64,000 nucleotides of DNA from Astragalus membranaceus (lineage: Eukaryota; Streptophyta; Magnoliopsida; Fabales; Fabaceae): assembly GCA_039519185.1 (NCBI GenBank), contig CM076849.1, positions 74,705,784 to 74,769,783 on the forward strand, read 5' to 3'. Shown here in pieces: positions 9,426-19,481 of this stretch. The notes under the pieces are model-generated. The model was not told the DNA's origin. It saw only the letters and a list, made by a program, of their open reading frames with translations, and ran no database searches. Within the stretch, counting starts at the first letter, position 1. Each line of letters opens with the position of its first letter. The position numbers and the translations under genes were made by a program.

Positions 9426-10997
9426 ATGGCTTCCAAGTCTCAAGCTTCTAGAAATCCTGTTTCTTCAAAATACGTACCAGAGCTAGATTACAATGATGAG
9501 CAAGCTCAAATATGGAAGTCTCAGGTACTCATTCCTTCTCCTCCACCTAATCAGTACGCTTTCCTTAGTCCACTCCCTGAGTTGGAAACTGATTCTGAAA
9601 AACTCCAAGAAATCTTCCCTGGTTACCATAGGTTTAGACCTAGGATCTTTATTGAAGGCCCATATGTTATGAGCTTCATGAACAGTCCTAATAGGGTCTT
9701 TAGGTCTTCTCCACCTGCTGAAAATGAAACTTACCTTACTTGGCTCGACAAAATTGAGTCCAAGAAAGCTGAAACCTGGAAAAATTTAGGCATTTTCAAC
9801 CTAATTCAATTGTCGAAATATGGACCAAAATACCAGAGCCCAATGCTCGTTGCTGCACTCCATTTTTGGGCGTTAACCACTAATAGCCTTCACCTTAAGT
9901 ATGGTATGCTTACTCTTACTCTCTTGGACATAGCTGCTATCACTGGTCTAAAACCCACAGGTGATGTTTTTAATCCCAATAGCACTGGAACCAAGTACCA
10001 ATTCGACTTCAAACGTGCCACTTTCAATGGGTACATCGAGGACCATCATGTCACTGATAGTGTTGAAGTCTCTGATGAGGAACATATTACTTTTCTCACC
10101 TTATGGCTTTCCTTCTTTGTCTTCTGTTCGTCGTCACTCCAAGTGGCTAAGATGTACATCAACCTGGCCATGCAAATTCACGAAGGTCGAAACATCTGTC
10201 TTAGCAAATTGATCTTAGGAAGCCTTTATGAGTCTCTAGGACAAAGCTCTGTCAATTTAAAGACACTTGCACCCAATGGCAAATTCCTAGTTTCAGGACC
10301 CATTTGGCTATTTCAATTGTGGCTTATCGCCACATTTGAGTCGAAACTTGACTATTTCATTCCTGAAGATCTTACTGAGACAGTAAACCATAGAAGGATC
10401 GAAGGAATAAGGTTAGCACTCTTAAGGCCTAGGGAAATAGGGCAAACTACAGAGCAACTATTTTCCACAGCCTTTGACATGCTCCTAAACTGCACTGCCT
10501 TTGTTCCTTCGATGGCACCTTTCGCTGTTAGAATTTATGGACCAGATTGGTTTCTTAAGGAATTTCCTGCTGCTTCCCCTGAAGACAAAGAAGAAACTAA
10601 CCAGATATGGCAAGCATTCTTAACCCCCAACTACCTGTCAGCAAGAATTAACTCTAGCAGGTCCAAATCTTCCTTTGTAACAGAAGCATACCAACCAAAC
10701 CTAGTTGCAAGGCAATTTGGGCTATGTCAACTTCGACCTAGGCCTTTGCACAAGTCGAAGCAAGATCTGAGGCATCCTGAAAATGAGAAAGAATTTTGGC
10801 GTCGTCTTGACAACGCCATTAAAGAGGCCCGTACCTTCGACCCCATTGAGTTTGAACAATGCTTTGCTTGCACTAAGCATTTCTCCAAGTGGTGGAGGGA
10901 ATATTACAAATCTAGGTCTGCTGATGTCGAAGAGTCTAACTTGCTTCAAGAACTAATATCTGCTTTTCCTTCTGCGCAGAATAAAAAGGAGAAATGA
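9426..10997 (+). CDS. Plant mobile domain (PMD, aminotransferase-like) protein, antisense gene in Tat element C
   Basis: The likely start is the ATG at 9426 (MASKSQASRNPVSS), in a good context and behind a TATA box. The open frame continues upstream to 9096, but that part resembles a leader. The 523-residue product has the PMD hallmark of hydrophobic helices with W and GL motifs: ALHFWALTTNSLHLKYGM and LLDIAAITGLKPTGD near residues 140-180, then PIWLFQLWLIATFE near 290. PMD proteins (Arabidopsis MAIN/MAIL family) are nuclear factors tied to gene and transposon silencing, and the domain is also common inside plant transposons. The gene lies antisense to gag-pol, between integrase and the 3' LTR, and converges on the pol genes. 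It stops at 10997 just before a 13-bp duplication; downstream exons suggest the original protein was longer. The function inside the element is unknown. Confidence 0.85.
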   Translation: MASKSQASRNPVSSKYVPELDYNDEQAQIWKSQVLIPSPPPNQYAFLSPLPELETDSEKLQEIFPGYHRFRPRIFIEGPYVMSFMNSPNRVFRSSPPAENETYLTWLDKIESKKAETWKNLGIFNLIQLSKYGPKYQSPMLVAALHFWALTTNSLHLKYGMLTLTLLDIAAITGLKPTGDVFNPNSTGTKYQFDFKRATFNGYIEDHHVTDSVEVSDEEHITFLTLWLSFFVFCSSSLQVAKMYINLAMQIHEGRNICLSKLILGSLYESLGQSSVNLKTLAPNGKFLVSGPIWLFQLWLIATFESKLDYFIPEDLTETVNHRRIEGIRLALLRPREIGQTTEQLFSTAFDMLLNCTAFVPSMAPFAVRIYGPDWFLKEFPAASPEDKEETNQIWQAFLTPNYLSARINSSRSKSSFVTEAYQPNLVARQFGLCQLRPRPLHKSKQDLRHPENEKEFWRRLDNAIKEARTFDPIEFEQCFACTKHFSKWWREYYKSRSADVEESNLLQELISAFPSAQNKKEK

Positions 10998-11906
10998 CCC
11001 TAATATATGACCCTAATATACTTGGTCGAACTGTTTTTGAAGCCGCTAGAATTTTAAAGCAAAATATTATTGCAAAGCTTCCAACATTGTCTATTCCATC
11101 TTATGTGTTGGACAAATATGCTTTTGCTCTAAAAATAATAAAGTCAAATTCCCACCCTTGCCAACTAGCAAATTAGCTTTGGCATTTCGACCACCAATGC
11201 CTCAATGGTTCTTGTGTGGTTCGACCATGGCAATATATGATTTTCTCTCATCTCAAAAAATGGCTAAAAAAGTAGTTCCGACCAAGCATAACATACACAC
11301 GTATGAGGGTCATCTTCATTTGGACATTCAACATGTTCGAGTTACATCTCCCATGGCAACGCCATTAAAGAGGCCCGTACCTTCGACCCCATTGAGTTTG
11401 AACAATGCTTTGCTTGCACTAAGCATTTCTCCAAGTGGTGGAGGGAATATTACAAATCTAGGTCTGCTGATGTCGAAGAGTCTAACTTGCTTCAAGAACT
11501 AATATCTGCTTTTCCTTCTGCGCAGAATAAAAAGGAGAAATGACCCTAATATATGACCCTAATATACTTGGTCGAACTGTTTTTGAAGCCGCTAGAATTT
11601 TAAAGCAAAATATTATTGCAAAGCTTCCAACATTGTCTATTCCATCTTATGTGTTGGACAAATATGCTTTTGCTCTAAAAATAATAAAGTCAAATTCCCA
11701 CCCTTGCCAACTAGCAAATTAGCTTTGGCATTTCGACCACCAATGCCTCAATGGTTCTTGTGTGGTTCGACCATGGCAATATATGATTTTCTCTCATCTC
11801 AAAAAATGGCTAAAAAAGTAGTTCCGACCAAGCATAACATACACACGTATGAGGGTCATCTTCATTTGGACATTCAACATGTTCGAGTTACATCTCCCAT
11901 GGCAAC
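10815..11906 (+). repeat. Two-copy 546-bp tandem duplication inside the PMD gene
   Basis: 10815-11360 and 11361-11906 appear identical across all the sequence I compared. CAAC precedes both copies and ends both copies (10811-10814, 11357-11360, 11903-11906), a four-base microhomology at the junction. The duplicated block holds the end of the first PMD exon and the following coding segment. Its near-perfect identity means the event is recent relative to the frameshifts in the gene. Confidence 0.9.
10994..11019 (+). repeat. 13-bp tandem duplication that breaks the PMD gene
   Basis: ATGACCCTAATAT occurs twice in a row. With one copy removed, an alternative frame reads through into ILGRTVFEAARILKQN and on. 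The same doublet is present in both copies of the larger 546-bp duplication, so it is the older event. Confidence 0.75.
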
Positions 11907-11910
11907 AGGT
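10998..11910 (+). pseudogene. Degenerate middle part of the antisense PMD gene
   Basis: After the stop at 10997, coding-like sequence continues in shifting frames. One frame gives ILGRTVFEAARILKQN (seen twice because of the duplication). Another gives PPMPQWFLCGSTMAIYDFL and HLHLDIQHVRVTSPMAT up to a plausible splice donor near 11908 (ACAG then GTGATG). Frameshifts near 11140 and 11690 separate the pieces. This is the C-terminal extension of the PMD protein, now broken. Confidence 0.6.
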
Positions 11911-11985
11911 GATGTATGAACTCTTAGAAAAATTTAGTTTCTCTTTATGTATGATCTCACTCACACATTTGTCGAATGTTTGTAG

Positions 11986-12629
11986 CTGTACCCATAGCAT
12001 CTGCTTCGACAGATGACACAACAGCATCCAAAGTGAAGAAGGTAATGAAGAAGAAAAGTGAAACCACTGTGTCGAAGAAGAAAAGTGATGCAACTTCGAC
12101 GAAGCAAAGCAAACCCCCAAAACCAGAGAAACAAGAAGTAAGTATTTTTACTTTTCTCTGTGTTTTAATATTAGGCTCGACATCTAATAGTTTTATTCTT
12201 CGCAGAGTCGAAAAAGATCAAGCAGTTCCATTGCTGGTACTACTCCCAAAAAGTCAAAGAAAACTTCTGCAATCGAATTGAGTGATGATTCAGAGGTCAA
12301 AATCGTTAACCTCCTCTTTGCTTTTCAGCACTTGTGTTTTTTTTTTATTTATACTAACATATTTTTTGAATATGCAGTCTGATAAATCACCAGATGCTCT
12401 GAATCAACCATCTGTTGCTGGTGAGGCTCAAGCTGAGAAAGAGAAAAGAACAAAGCATGTCCAGGATAGCACTCCCTTTCCAAAGAAAACTGTCGAAAAA
12501 CCACAACAGACCAAAGAAAAACTCAAAGAGAAGGCTTCGACCGTTCCAAAGAAAAACCCGAAGGAGAGCCAGAAAACCTCAAAGAAACCTGAGAGGGCCC
12601 ACTCTCGTGTCGAAGACAGCATACCAAAG
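11986..12629 (+). pseudogene. Spliced lysine-rich exons of the antisense PMD gene
   Basis: Three exon-like blocks are bounded by canonical splice sites: 11986-12137 (acceptor TTTGTAG, donor GTAAGT), 12206-12294 (acceptor TTCGCAG, donor GTCAAA, weak) and 12378-12629 (acceptor TATGCAG, donor GTAATT). The products are basic and low-complexity: KVKKVMKKKSETTVSKKKS, then TPKKSKKTS, then many K/E/P residues. They resemble nuclear-localisation or chromatin-binding linkers. The intervening sequences are T-rich, as plant introns are. Introns on this strand would not be removed from the retrotransposon's genomic RNA, which is transcribed from the other strand. Confidence 0.65.
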
Positions 12630-12702
12630 GTAATTGATCGAGCCTCCCTCTTTAAAAGTTTCATTCATTTATGGTAGAAGCTCACTAAATGTTTACTAAC
12701 AG

Positions 12703-13988
12703 GAGCAAGAACCCACCCAAGTAAAGCAAACAACGCCCACTTCCATCTTTCTCTGTTGAAGGGAACTGAGGTCGAAAAGAATGCCGCAGAAGAGGAAGTT
12801 GTGCAAGATAACCCTTCCAATGTCACCAAGGACACACCAATGGTCGAAGAAACAAATCCCAACATTGGCACCAACGAAACTGAAAAGGAAGTTTCTGACC
12901 ATGTCCAAGAAAATGAAGGTCATCATATGGACATTGACGAAGGTCGAATTGCTATTAATGTCGAAGCAATCTTGCCCCCATTTCCGCACTTGGACGAAGA
13001 GGAAACAGAAGGGGAAAAACAAATGGATGTCGAAGTAAGCGAGGATGAGGATGACGACAATAATGGTGAAGAGGAAGAGGAAGAAGAGGAAGAACTATCT
13101 GAACACGAAGATGAATCTTCAAAGGACAATAGCCCTCCAAGGATTGTGCCCTCGACAGGCACTAGCTTGAGCCAACAAGAATTTTTAGAATTAAAGAGCA
13201 AAGATCCTCTTAAGGCTCTCAAGCTATTGATGAGTGGTAGGTCTTCGAATGAGAGTAAGCAAAGCACTTCGACTGCTTCTGGCGGTGGCCACTCTGAGAG
13301 TTCACAAGAAGATCTAGTCAAGAAACTTCAAACAATGCTCTTTGAAGTGGATTTATTTAAAGCTATTGAGGACGATCACATGATCACATTCAAGATCAAG
13401 GCCTTAATTAACAAGCTCAACACTCCTGCCTCCAACAAATCTCTCATAGGTTTCATTGTTGAATTTGAACCTCTTCTGAAAGCAATTTCCAAAGAGATCA
13501 AGAGGAAAAAAGAGATTGCTGCAAATAAAGAGCGCAAGGCTAAACTTCAACAGGAAGAATGGGCTGCAGTCGAAGCGTCAGATGCTAAAATTTCGTCACT
13601 GGAACTCCAAGCAGCAAATGATGCTAAAGAAATAGCTGAATGTGATGTTAACATATCAAAGTACCAGGAGCAAATCAAAAACTTGCAGTCGAAGATTAGG
13701 GTAGAAGAGAAAAAGAAGGCCTCTATTCAAAAGAGAACTCCTGATTCTTTGGAAGCTGCACTTCGATCTGAAGCAACTCTGGCTATTAAGCACCTAGAAA
13801 GTGCCAACAAACATGAGGCAGCAGTTCAGAGATTGGTCAAAGACGAAACCCTCATTGCTGCCAGATTGGATCATGCCAAGATTGTTCTTGAGAAACTTAA
13901 AGCTAATTTTGTAATTCAAATTTCAGCTTTCCTTGTTTCTAAAATTGTTTATCCACTTTGTACTTCGACAATATTCTTTGGCATCTAA
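12703..13988 (+). CDS. Acidic and coiled-coil C-terminal exon of the antisense PMD gene
   Basis: A long open frame (12756-13988, 410 codons; its Met is not a reliable start) follows a splice acceptor at 12701-12702 after one apparent frameshift near 12750. It begins with Glu/Asp-rich sequence, including a run of nine Glu near residue 110, then a Ser-rich stretch, then about 170 residues of predicted coiled coil rich in K, E, A and L (for example KISSLELQAANDAKEIAE). The end may be spliced near 13925 (TTTCAG). It stops 38 bases before the integrase C-terminus on the other strand, so the two units converge tail to tail. No enzymatic motif is visible; a structural or chromatin role would be a guess. 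Confidence 0.6.
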
Positions 13989-14025
13989 CTTTCGACATGC
14001 CATATTTAAATTTCTTCGTTATTTC

Positions 14026-14268
14026 TTAGCCTTGCGTTATTCTAACTTCCCTCAATATTGTCTTATATTTCTTTAAATACTTGCCATTTATTCGCAAAAT
14101 TCGACTATCGGCGCCTAATTCTTCGACTTCATAGGCACCATTAGAAAAAATCTGCGTAATTCGAAATGGTCCTTCCCAATTTGGTGACCATTTTCCTAAC
14201 ACTCTATCTTTTTTATCCATAGGCAAAAAAACTTTCCAAACTAGGTCTCCCAAGGCAAACGTTTTCAA
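14026..14268 (-). pseudogene. Integrase C-terminal domain of Tat element C
   Basis: The 80-residue frame reads FALGDLVWKVFLP and then GKWSPNWEGPFRITQI, the GPF-type C-terminal domain of Ty3/gypsy integrases. It follows the integrase core, separated by a frame break near 14270-14310. Confidence 0.85.
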
Positions 14269-14307
14269 CTTAACCCTTCTATTGTAGGCTTTGGCTATTC
14301 TCTCTTT

Positions 14308-14913
14308 TTACCTTGTAAGGACATTTAATGCAACTAATCTTTCTTCATCTAGATCAATTAATTCATCTAACATCATATTCCAATAATAATCTGATGGATT
14401 CTCATATTGCCTTTGAATCCTAGCTGATTGTAGATGAATTTCAACTGGCAACACTGCATCATGCCCGAACGTAAGTCTAAATGGAGTAGCATTAATAGAC
14501 TCTCTAGGGGAATTTCGACAAGCCCATAAAACTTGGTCAAGAGTCTTGTGCCAATTTCTTGGTTTTTGTCCAATATGCTTGTTTATCAAATTAATGATGA
14601 TTTTATTGGCTGCTTCCACTTGACCATTAGCTTGTGCATAATATGGTGTAGAACTTAATAACTTAAAACCTGTTTCAGAGGCAAATTTCGAGATCTGTCG
14701 ACCAGTAAAAACTGAGCCTTGATCTGTGGTAATGGTTTTTGGAATCCCAAACCTATATAGAATATGGTTTTGAATAAAATTCATAACTGCTTCTTGGTCA
14801 ACATTGGCTAAGGGGATAGCTTCGACCCACTTGGTAAAGTAATCTATGCCTACTAATATATAACGGTGGCCTTTCGACGAGGTTGGTCTAATCTCACCAA
14901 TTATGTCTAAAGC
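14308..14913 (-). pseudogene. Integrase catalytic core of Tat element C
   Basis: The DDE core is recognisable. The first Asp lies in ILVGIDYFTKWVEA (upstream of the Met at 14784), the second in TTDQGSVFTG and the Glu in ANGQVEAANK. A TAG at about 14913-14915 replaces the Trp codon expected in the G-W-A-L-D motif, a TGG to TAG nonsense change that cuts the core from the zinc-binding part. The core would join cDNA ends to target DNA if it were expressed intact. Confidence 0.87.
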
Positions 14914-15363
14914 CTAACCTCTCAATGGCCAAGGTTTAATTATTGAATGCAATTCATTTGCGGGCACATGTTGAACTCCTGCGTGCCTTTGGCATTCTTG
15001 ACAACCTTTAGCAAACTCTATACAGTCTCTCAGCATAGTTGGCCAATACACACCTTGTCGAGACAAAATCCATTTCATCTTGTGACCTGCTTGATGTGAG
15101 CCACAAGCACCACTATGAGTATTGGATATTGCCAAATAAGCTTCGTTTTCAGTTAGGCATTTAAGCAAAACTCCTTCAGGAGTCTTTTTGAACAATTTGT
15201 TTCCGACAATCAAGTAGCTTAAGGCTCTATACTTGGTTTTTCGACTAGTTGCTCCTGTTGGATTTTCCAAGTATTCGACAATCTGTTTTCGCCAATCATC
15301 ATTCGACATATTGTCAATGGCAAAAATTTCAAAATTTTCAATTTCAGTTGGAGGTGACACCAC
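14914..15363 (-). pseudogene. Integrase HHCC zinc-binding domain of Tat element C
   Basis: The frame contains the H2C2 zinc-binding pattern of retroviral-type integrases: NTHSGACGSHQAGH, GVYWPTMLRDC and CQECQRHAG. It overlaps the end of the RNase H frame by a shift near 15300, so at least one indel separates the two. The in-frame TAG at its 3' end is the nonsense mutation described for the core. Confidence 0.85.
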
Positions 15364-16094
15364 TTCTGACTCATCTGCCCCCCAAGTTTTGGCATTGACA
15401 ATTGTGTGTTGGAACTATCTGTCGAAAAGAGCTTCTCTTTTATTTCTATCAACTCTTGCAATTTTTCTTTAGAAACTCTGTAGCCTGAAGCAATCTGTGC
15501 CAACTCATTTTCCTCTTGGTTATCAATTCTAGGCACATGTTTAATGTCAACATGAGTGAAACGTTTTAACATTGCATTGGCAGTAATAAAGTACTTTATT
15601 AAGTGTTCTTTGATGCACTTGTACTCTTTTGTTAATTGTTTCACAACTAGTTCAGAATCACCTCTGATTTTGACGACTTTTGCCCCCAACTCTAGCAGCA
15701 TTTCAAGTCCTGCTATCAAGGCTTCATATTCAGCCTCATTATTGGAGCAATTTCCTACGATTTTAAACTTAACTTTTGTTGGTATCTTTGTTGGAGATAT
15801 TATGAGTACTCCAATTCCTGTACCATTTTTATGGCTTGACCCATCGAAGTACAACTTCCAGGGTTGAACATCCACAAAGCTTAACGTTGCTTCGACCAAA
15901 GAGTGGTCTACAATGAAGTCAGCAACAACCTGGCCTTTAACAGCTTTCAAAGGCTGGTACGTGAGCGAATATTCAGATAAGGCTAAAGCCCATTTTCCGA
16001 TTCGACTATGTAAAATTGGTTTTGACAGCATATGTTTAATTATATCATAATGCAAATAAACATATACATCAACAGGCTTTATGTATTGCTTCAA
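15219..16094 (-). pseudogene. Second (archaeal-type) RNase H of Tat element C
   Basis: After the normal RNase H a second RNase H domain is present. WKLYFDGSSHKNGTG carries the first Asp, NNEAEYEALIAGL the Glu, and IRGDSELVVKQL the second Asp. The final motif reads HVPRIDNQEENELAQIAS. Family members usually have an Asp there; here the nearby residues are N and E, so the last carboxylate may be lost or shifted. A double RNase H is diagnostic of the plant Tat lineage. Confidence 0.87.
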
Positions 16095-16100
16095 TTTTGT

Positions 16101-16616
16101 TCATGAAAAATACAAACATAGGCATAGTTTCTCAATTGGATGATATCTCGTTTCTGCATCATTCAATAGTCTACTAAGATAATAAATGGCTCTTTCGACA
16201 CCATTTTCATCCTCTTGTGCTAACATACTACCTATTTTCATTTCTGACGTTGCTATGTACAATTTCATTACCCTATTCCTCATAGGGGGAAGCAACATGG
16301 GTGGTTTAATCAAGTAAGACTTGATCTCATCGAAGGCTTTCTGATGTTCTGGATCCCATCTGAACACATCCTCCTTTTTCAGTCGAAGTAATGGCGAAAA
16401 AACTTGTGCCTTGCCACTTAAATTTGAAATAAACCTTCTTAGGAAGTTAATCTTTCCTAGTAAAGACTGTAACTCTTTCTTTGTCGAAGGGGCCTTCGTT
16501 TCCAAGATCGCTTTCGTCTTGTTTTGATGGATCTCAATGCCTTTTTTATGCCCAACAAAACCCAAGAAATCACATGCACGAACACAAAAGGCACATTTGA
16601 TTGGATTCATTTTCAA
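16101..16616 (-). pseudogene. RT thumb and degenerate first RNase H of Tat element C
   Basis: The segment continues RT (MNPIKCAFCVRACDFLGF, LGKINFLRRFISNLSG) and enters the first RNase H (KLYIATSEMKIGSMLAQE). The usual catalytic Asp of the first RNase H (normally D-A-S) reads A-T-S here. In Tat elements this first domain is typically degenerate and replaced in function by the second RNase H. Frame breaks lie on both sides (16616-16658 and 16094-16101). Confidence 0.85.
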
Positions 16617-16657
16617 TCCATATTTTCTCAGTCTTTCGAATGATTGTCGAAGGTGGT

Positions 16658-17209
16658 CTAAATGACCACTTCTGTTGAAGACTTAACAACAATGTCGTCT
16701 ATGTATACTTGCATAAAATCTTCTATAAAATCATGAAACAAAGAATTCATTGCCCTTTGGTATGTTGCACCAGCATTTTTTAGGCAAAAAGGCATTACTA
16801 CCCATTCATAAACGCCTAAAGCCCCAGGGCAGGGAAATGCTGTTTTCGACACATCTTCTTCAGCAATATAGATTTGATTGTAACCTGAGTACCCATCAAG
16901 CATACTTAGATAATCAAACCCTGCTGCTGAGTCGACCAACATTTCTGCCACTGGCATGGGATATTCATCCTTTGGCGTAACACTGTTTAAGTCCCTAAAA
17001 TCTATGCAGACTCTAAGAGTGCCATTTTTCTTAATTACAGGAACTATATTAGCTAACCAATCAACATACCTTGCAGTTCTGATGAACCTGCTCCTGAGTA
17101 GCCTTTCGATCTCTTCTTTGATCTTCGATAAGATTTGTGGTGCAGACCTTCTTGGTGTTTGTTTCACAGGTTTCTTATCTGGTCGAATTGGCAGCTTCAG
17201 TTCCACCAC
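16658..17209 (-). pseudogene. Reverse transcriptase palm and fingers of Tat element C
   Basis: This holds the RT core: RVCIDFRDLNSVTPKDEYP, MLDGYSGYNQIYIAEEDVSK, and the catalytic box MQVYIDDIVVKS. YIDDIVVKS is the typical Tat form. One conserved FGLKNAGATYQ box reads FCLKNAGATYQ. The frame ends in a frameshift just after the active site. The frame on its 5' side (17213-17665) supplies the RT N-terminus. Confidence 0.9.
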
Positions 17210-17212
17210 TTC

Positions 17213-17665
17213 TCAACTCAGACTAGGCATTTCATTATAATCCCATGCGAAGCAATCTTTGTACTCCTTCAAGATCTCTATTGTTCGATCTCTCAAACTT
17301 TTGTCAATTTTAGCACTAATAAACGTTGGCCTCTTTATAGAGCCATCTCCCAAGTCAATTTCTTCCAAGGGATCTTGTGCTTGAATTCTCTTGGTCGAAC
17401 CCATTGGGTCTTTTTCAAATCCCAAAGGCTCGTCATCATGGATACAGTCTAGCCTTTGGTCTTCGACCATATTTTTTCTATCATCAAGTCTAATGGTTTC
17501 ACCAACCATTTTTTGTTGCATTTCGGCTTCTAAAACCGCATTATGCTTGTTCTCGGCCACATAGGCCGTAATCCTTTCCCATGCACTGGGTTGAAACATT
17601 ACTAATTTTTTAGGGTCCATCCCACCCAGTAGGTTTGCTGTAACCTTTTGGGTAGCTTGTTTCAC
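17213..17665 (-). pseudogene. Protease-RT linker and RT N-terminus of Tat element C
   Basis: The frame leads to YKDCFAWDYNEMPSLS, the stretch that precedes the first RT motif in Tat elements. It overlaps the end of the gag-protease frame (17610) in another frame. It stops where the next RT frame starts, so one small indel lies at about 17210. Confidence 0.75.
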
Positions 17666-19439
17666 CGATTACCTCCCTTTCCCAAATAAATCCATGAGTA
17701 GGGTGAAGGTCTAGTGAAGCATAAACATTGTATTGGGGTACATAGGCACTGTCAGAAGGTGTACATGGCGCAATGTTTGCCAGTTGCTTATCGAAGGTCT
17801 TCTTTGTGATGTGATCTACTTCCGCTAAAAAGTAGCCTTGATCACCTTCCACATTTTCTACCAGTCCATCTTCTCTCCAAATGGAGATTCTCTGGTGTAG
17901 GGTCGAAGGAACTGCTCCTACTCCATGTATCCATTCCCTACCAAGCAGCAAGTTGAAGTTTGCCTTGGTTGGAATAACCATGAACAATGTTAACCTCTTA
18001 ACGGTACCAACAACAAGTTCGACCTCAATTGCTCCCAGTGAATAGCCAGCTTTGCCCTCGTAGTTAGTGAGAACTACATTGTGTGGCCTTAAATCTGGGT
18101 CAGACTTGCCAATCTTCGTGACCATACCTTGGGGCATTAAGTTAACTGCAGCACCCCCATCGACTAGCACCTTGTTTACACCCACATTGATGACCCTGGC
18201 TTGAATGAACAATGGTTTAAGGTGGTATTTCATCCCCCCATCTGGCCTTTCAAAGACAGCACTCTGCTCTTCAATGCAGCCATTGTTCAGAACATAGTAG
18301 CATATTGGCTTATGTTTAGCCATGTCTTCATCGAGATCTTCTTCGACTTCATTTACTTCCGAAACCACGTAGAACTCTATTGGGAGAATGGAGACTACGT
18401 TGCATATCACGTCGAAGTCAGGTTCTGAATCAGTGAAACCAGAACCCATTTCCTCATCAACATTGAGGCCCTCTTTTGTATCAAGACCTTCTTTAATAAC
18501 CGACAGTGGAGGAAATATTCTCTCCGTTGCAGGATTCCTGGGAATTTCGACAAAAGAGGCTACTTGTTTACCTTTGCTTTTGTTGGAGTTCTCACTCTTT
18601 CCTGCAGCAGCAGCAACAACTTTCTTTTGGCGTTGATACCTACGCCATTGTGTTCTTGTCATCGGGTTTTTTCCCTTGTAGTTATTGTTGTAGACATACT
18701 TATTCGAACCAGTTTCCTTGCTCTGTTTTGCAGTGCTTGTACTTCCTTTGACCGTAGTTGAATGATGACCTGTGTCTTTGCCACCTGAATACACCCACTT
18801 CTCGACAGGTGACTTAGTTGGTGGCACAAAGGTCTTGATTTGCGCCTTCTGGGGATTCTTGGTCGAAGTTACCTTATATGGTATTCCTCTGTTGTTGAAG
18901 CTAAATTTTGGCCTTTTGTCGACCCACTTGGCTTTCCGCTTCCATTGAGGCTTGAACCCTTCTAGGTTCTCTGCAGCCTTCTTATCGAAAACAGAACTAC
19001 ACCTTGGACACAGCATGACCTCAGTGTTGTTAATTTTGCAACGGTTAAGGAAGTCGATCAGTTCTTCTTCAGCTTTGGGGTAAACCACTTGCATCTTCTC
19101 GTTGTACTGGTCCTCAGAGACCATTTCGACGTTGTCCTTTAAACATTCAATTGTTCCTTTCTTGTCGACATTTGCAGCAGCAAACTCAGTAGCTTCCACC
19201 ACATTGATTTCGACTGGTTCAGCATACATAGCATCTGCTACTGGCAGAGGATCAGTGTCAATCTTCATTGGAGGCTTAGACCTGTCTCCAAATTCCAGCC
19301 TTCCTTCTTTCAATGCTTTTTGGACCAAATCCCTGAAAAGAGCACAACGAGATGTATTATGGCCTAAAAAATTATGATACTTGCAATAACCTCTTTTCTT
19401 TTGTTGCTCTAATGGTGGTATCTTTAGGCCCTTAGGCAC
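17610..19439 (-). CDS. Zinc-knuckle and protease segment of Tat element C
   Basis: This 609-residue frame is the longest intact part of the polyprotein. Near its start is a Cys/His cluster, YCKYHNFLGHNTSRC, typical of Tat nucleocapsid. A long charged, low-complexity spacer follows. The aspartic protease is near residue 430: KVLVDGGAAVNLMPQ, with DGG in place of DTG/DSG, followed by FNLLLGREWIHG. The variant active site occurs in other Tat elements from memory of the family, so it need not mean loss of function. It is bounded by frame breaks at both ends (gag at 19440-19482, RT at 17610-17665). Confidence 0.82.
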   Translation of the reverse strand: MPKGLKIPPLEQQKKRGYCKYHNFLGHNTSRCALFRDLVQKALKEGRLEFGDRSKPPMKIDTDPLPVADAMYAEPVEINVVEATEFAAANVDKKGTIECLKDNVEMVSEDQYNEKMQVVYPKAEEELIDFLNRCKINNTEVMLCPRCSSVFDKKAAENLEGFKPQWKRKAKWVDKRPKFSFNNRGIPYKVTSTKNPQKAQIKTFVPPTKSPVEKWVYSGGKDTGHHSTTVKGSTSTAKQSKETGSNKYVYNNNYKGKNPMTRTQWRRYQRQKKVVAAAAGKSENSNKSKGKQVASFVEIPRNPATERIFPPLSVIKEGLDTKEGLNVDEEMGSGFTDSEPDFDVICNVVSILPIEFYVVSEVNEVEEDLDEDMAKHKPICYYVLNNGCIEEQSAVFERPDGGMKYHLKPLFIQARVINVGVNKVLVDGGAAVNLMPQGMVTKIGKSDPDLRPHNVVLTNYEGKAGYSLGAIEVELVVGTVKRLTLFMVIPTKANFNLLLGREWIHGVGAVPSTLHQRISIWREDGLVENVEGDQGYFLAEVDHITKKTFDKQLANIAPCTPSDSAYVPQYNVYASLDLHPTHGFIWEREVIGETSYPKGYSKPTGWDGP

Positions 19440-19481
19440 TATAATTTGACCATCATTAACTAAAAGATCAAATATTTGAAA

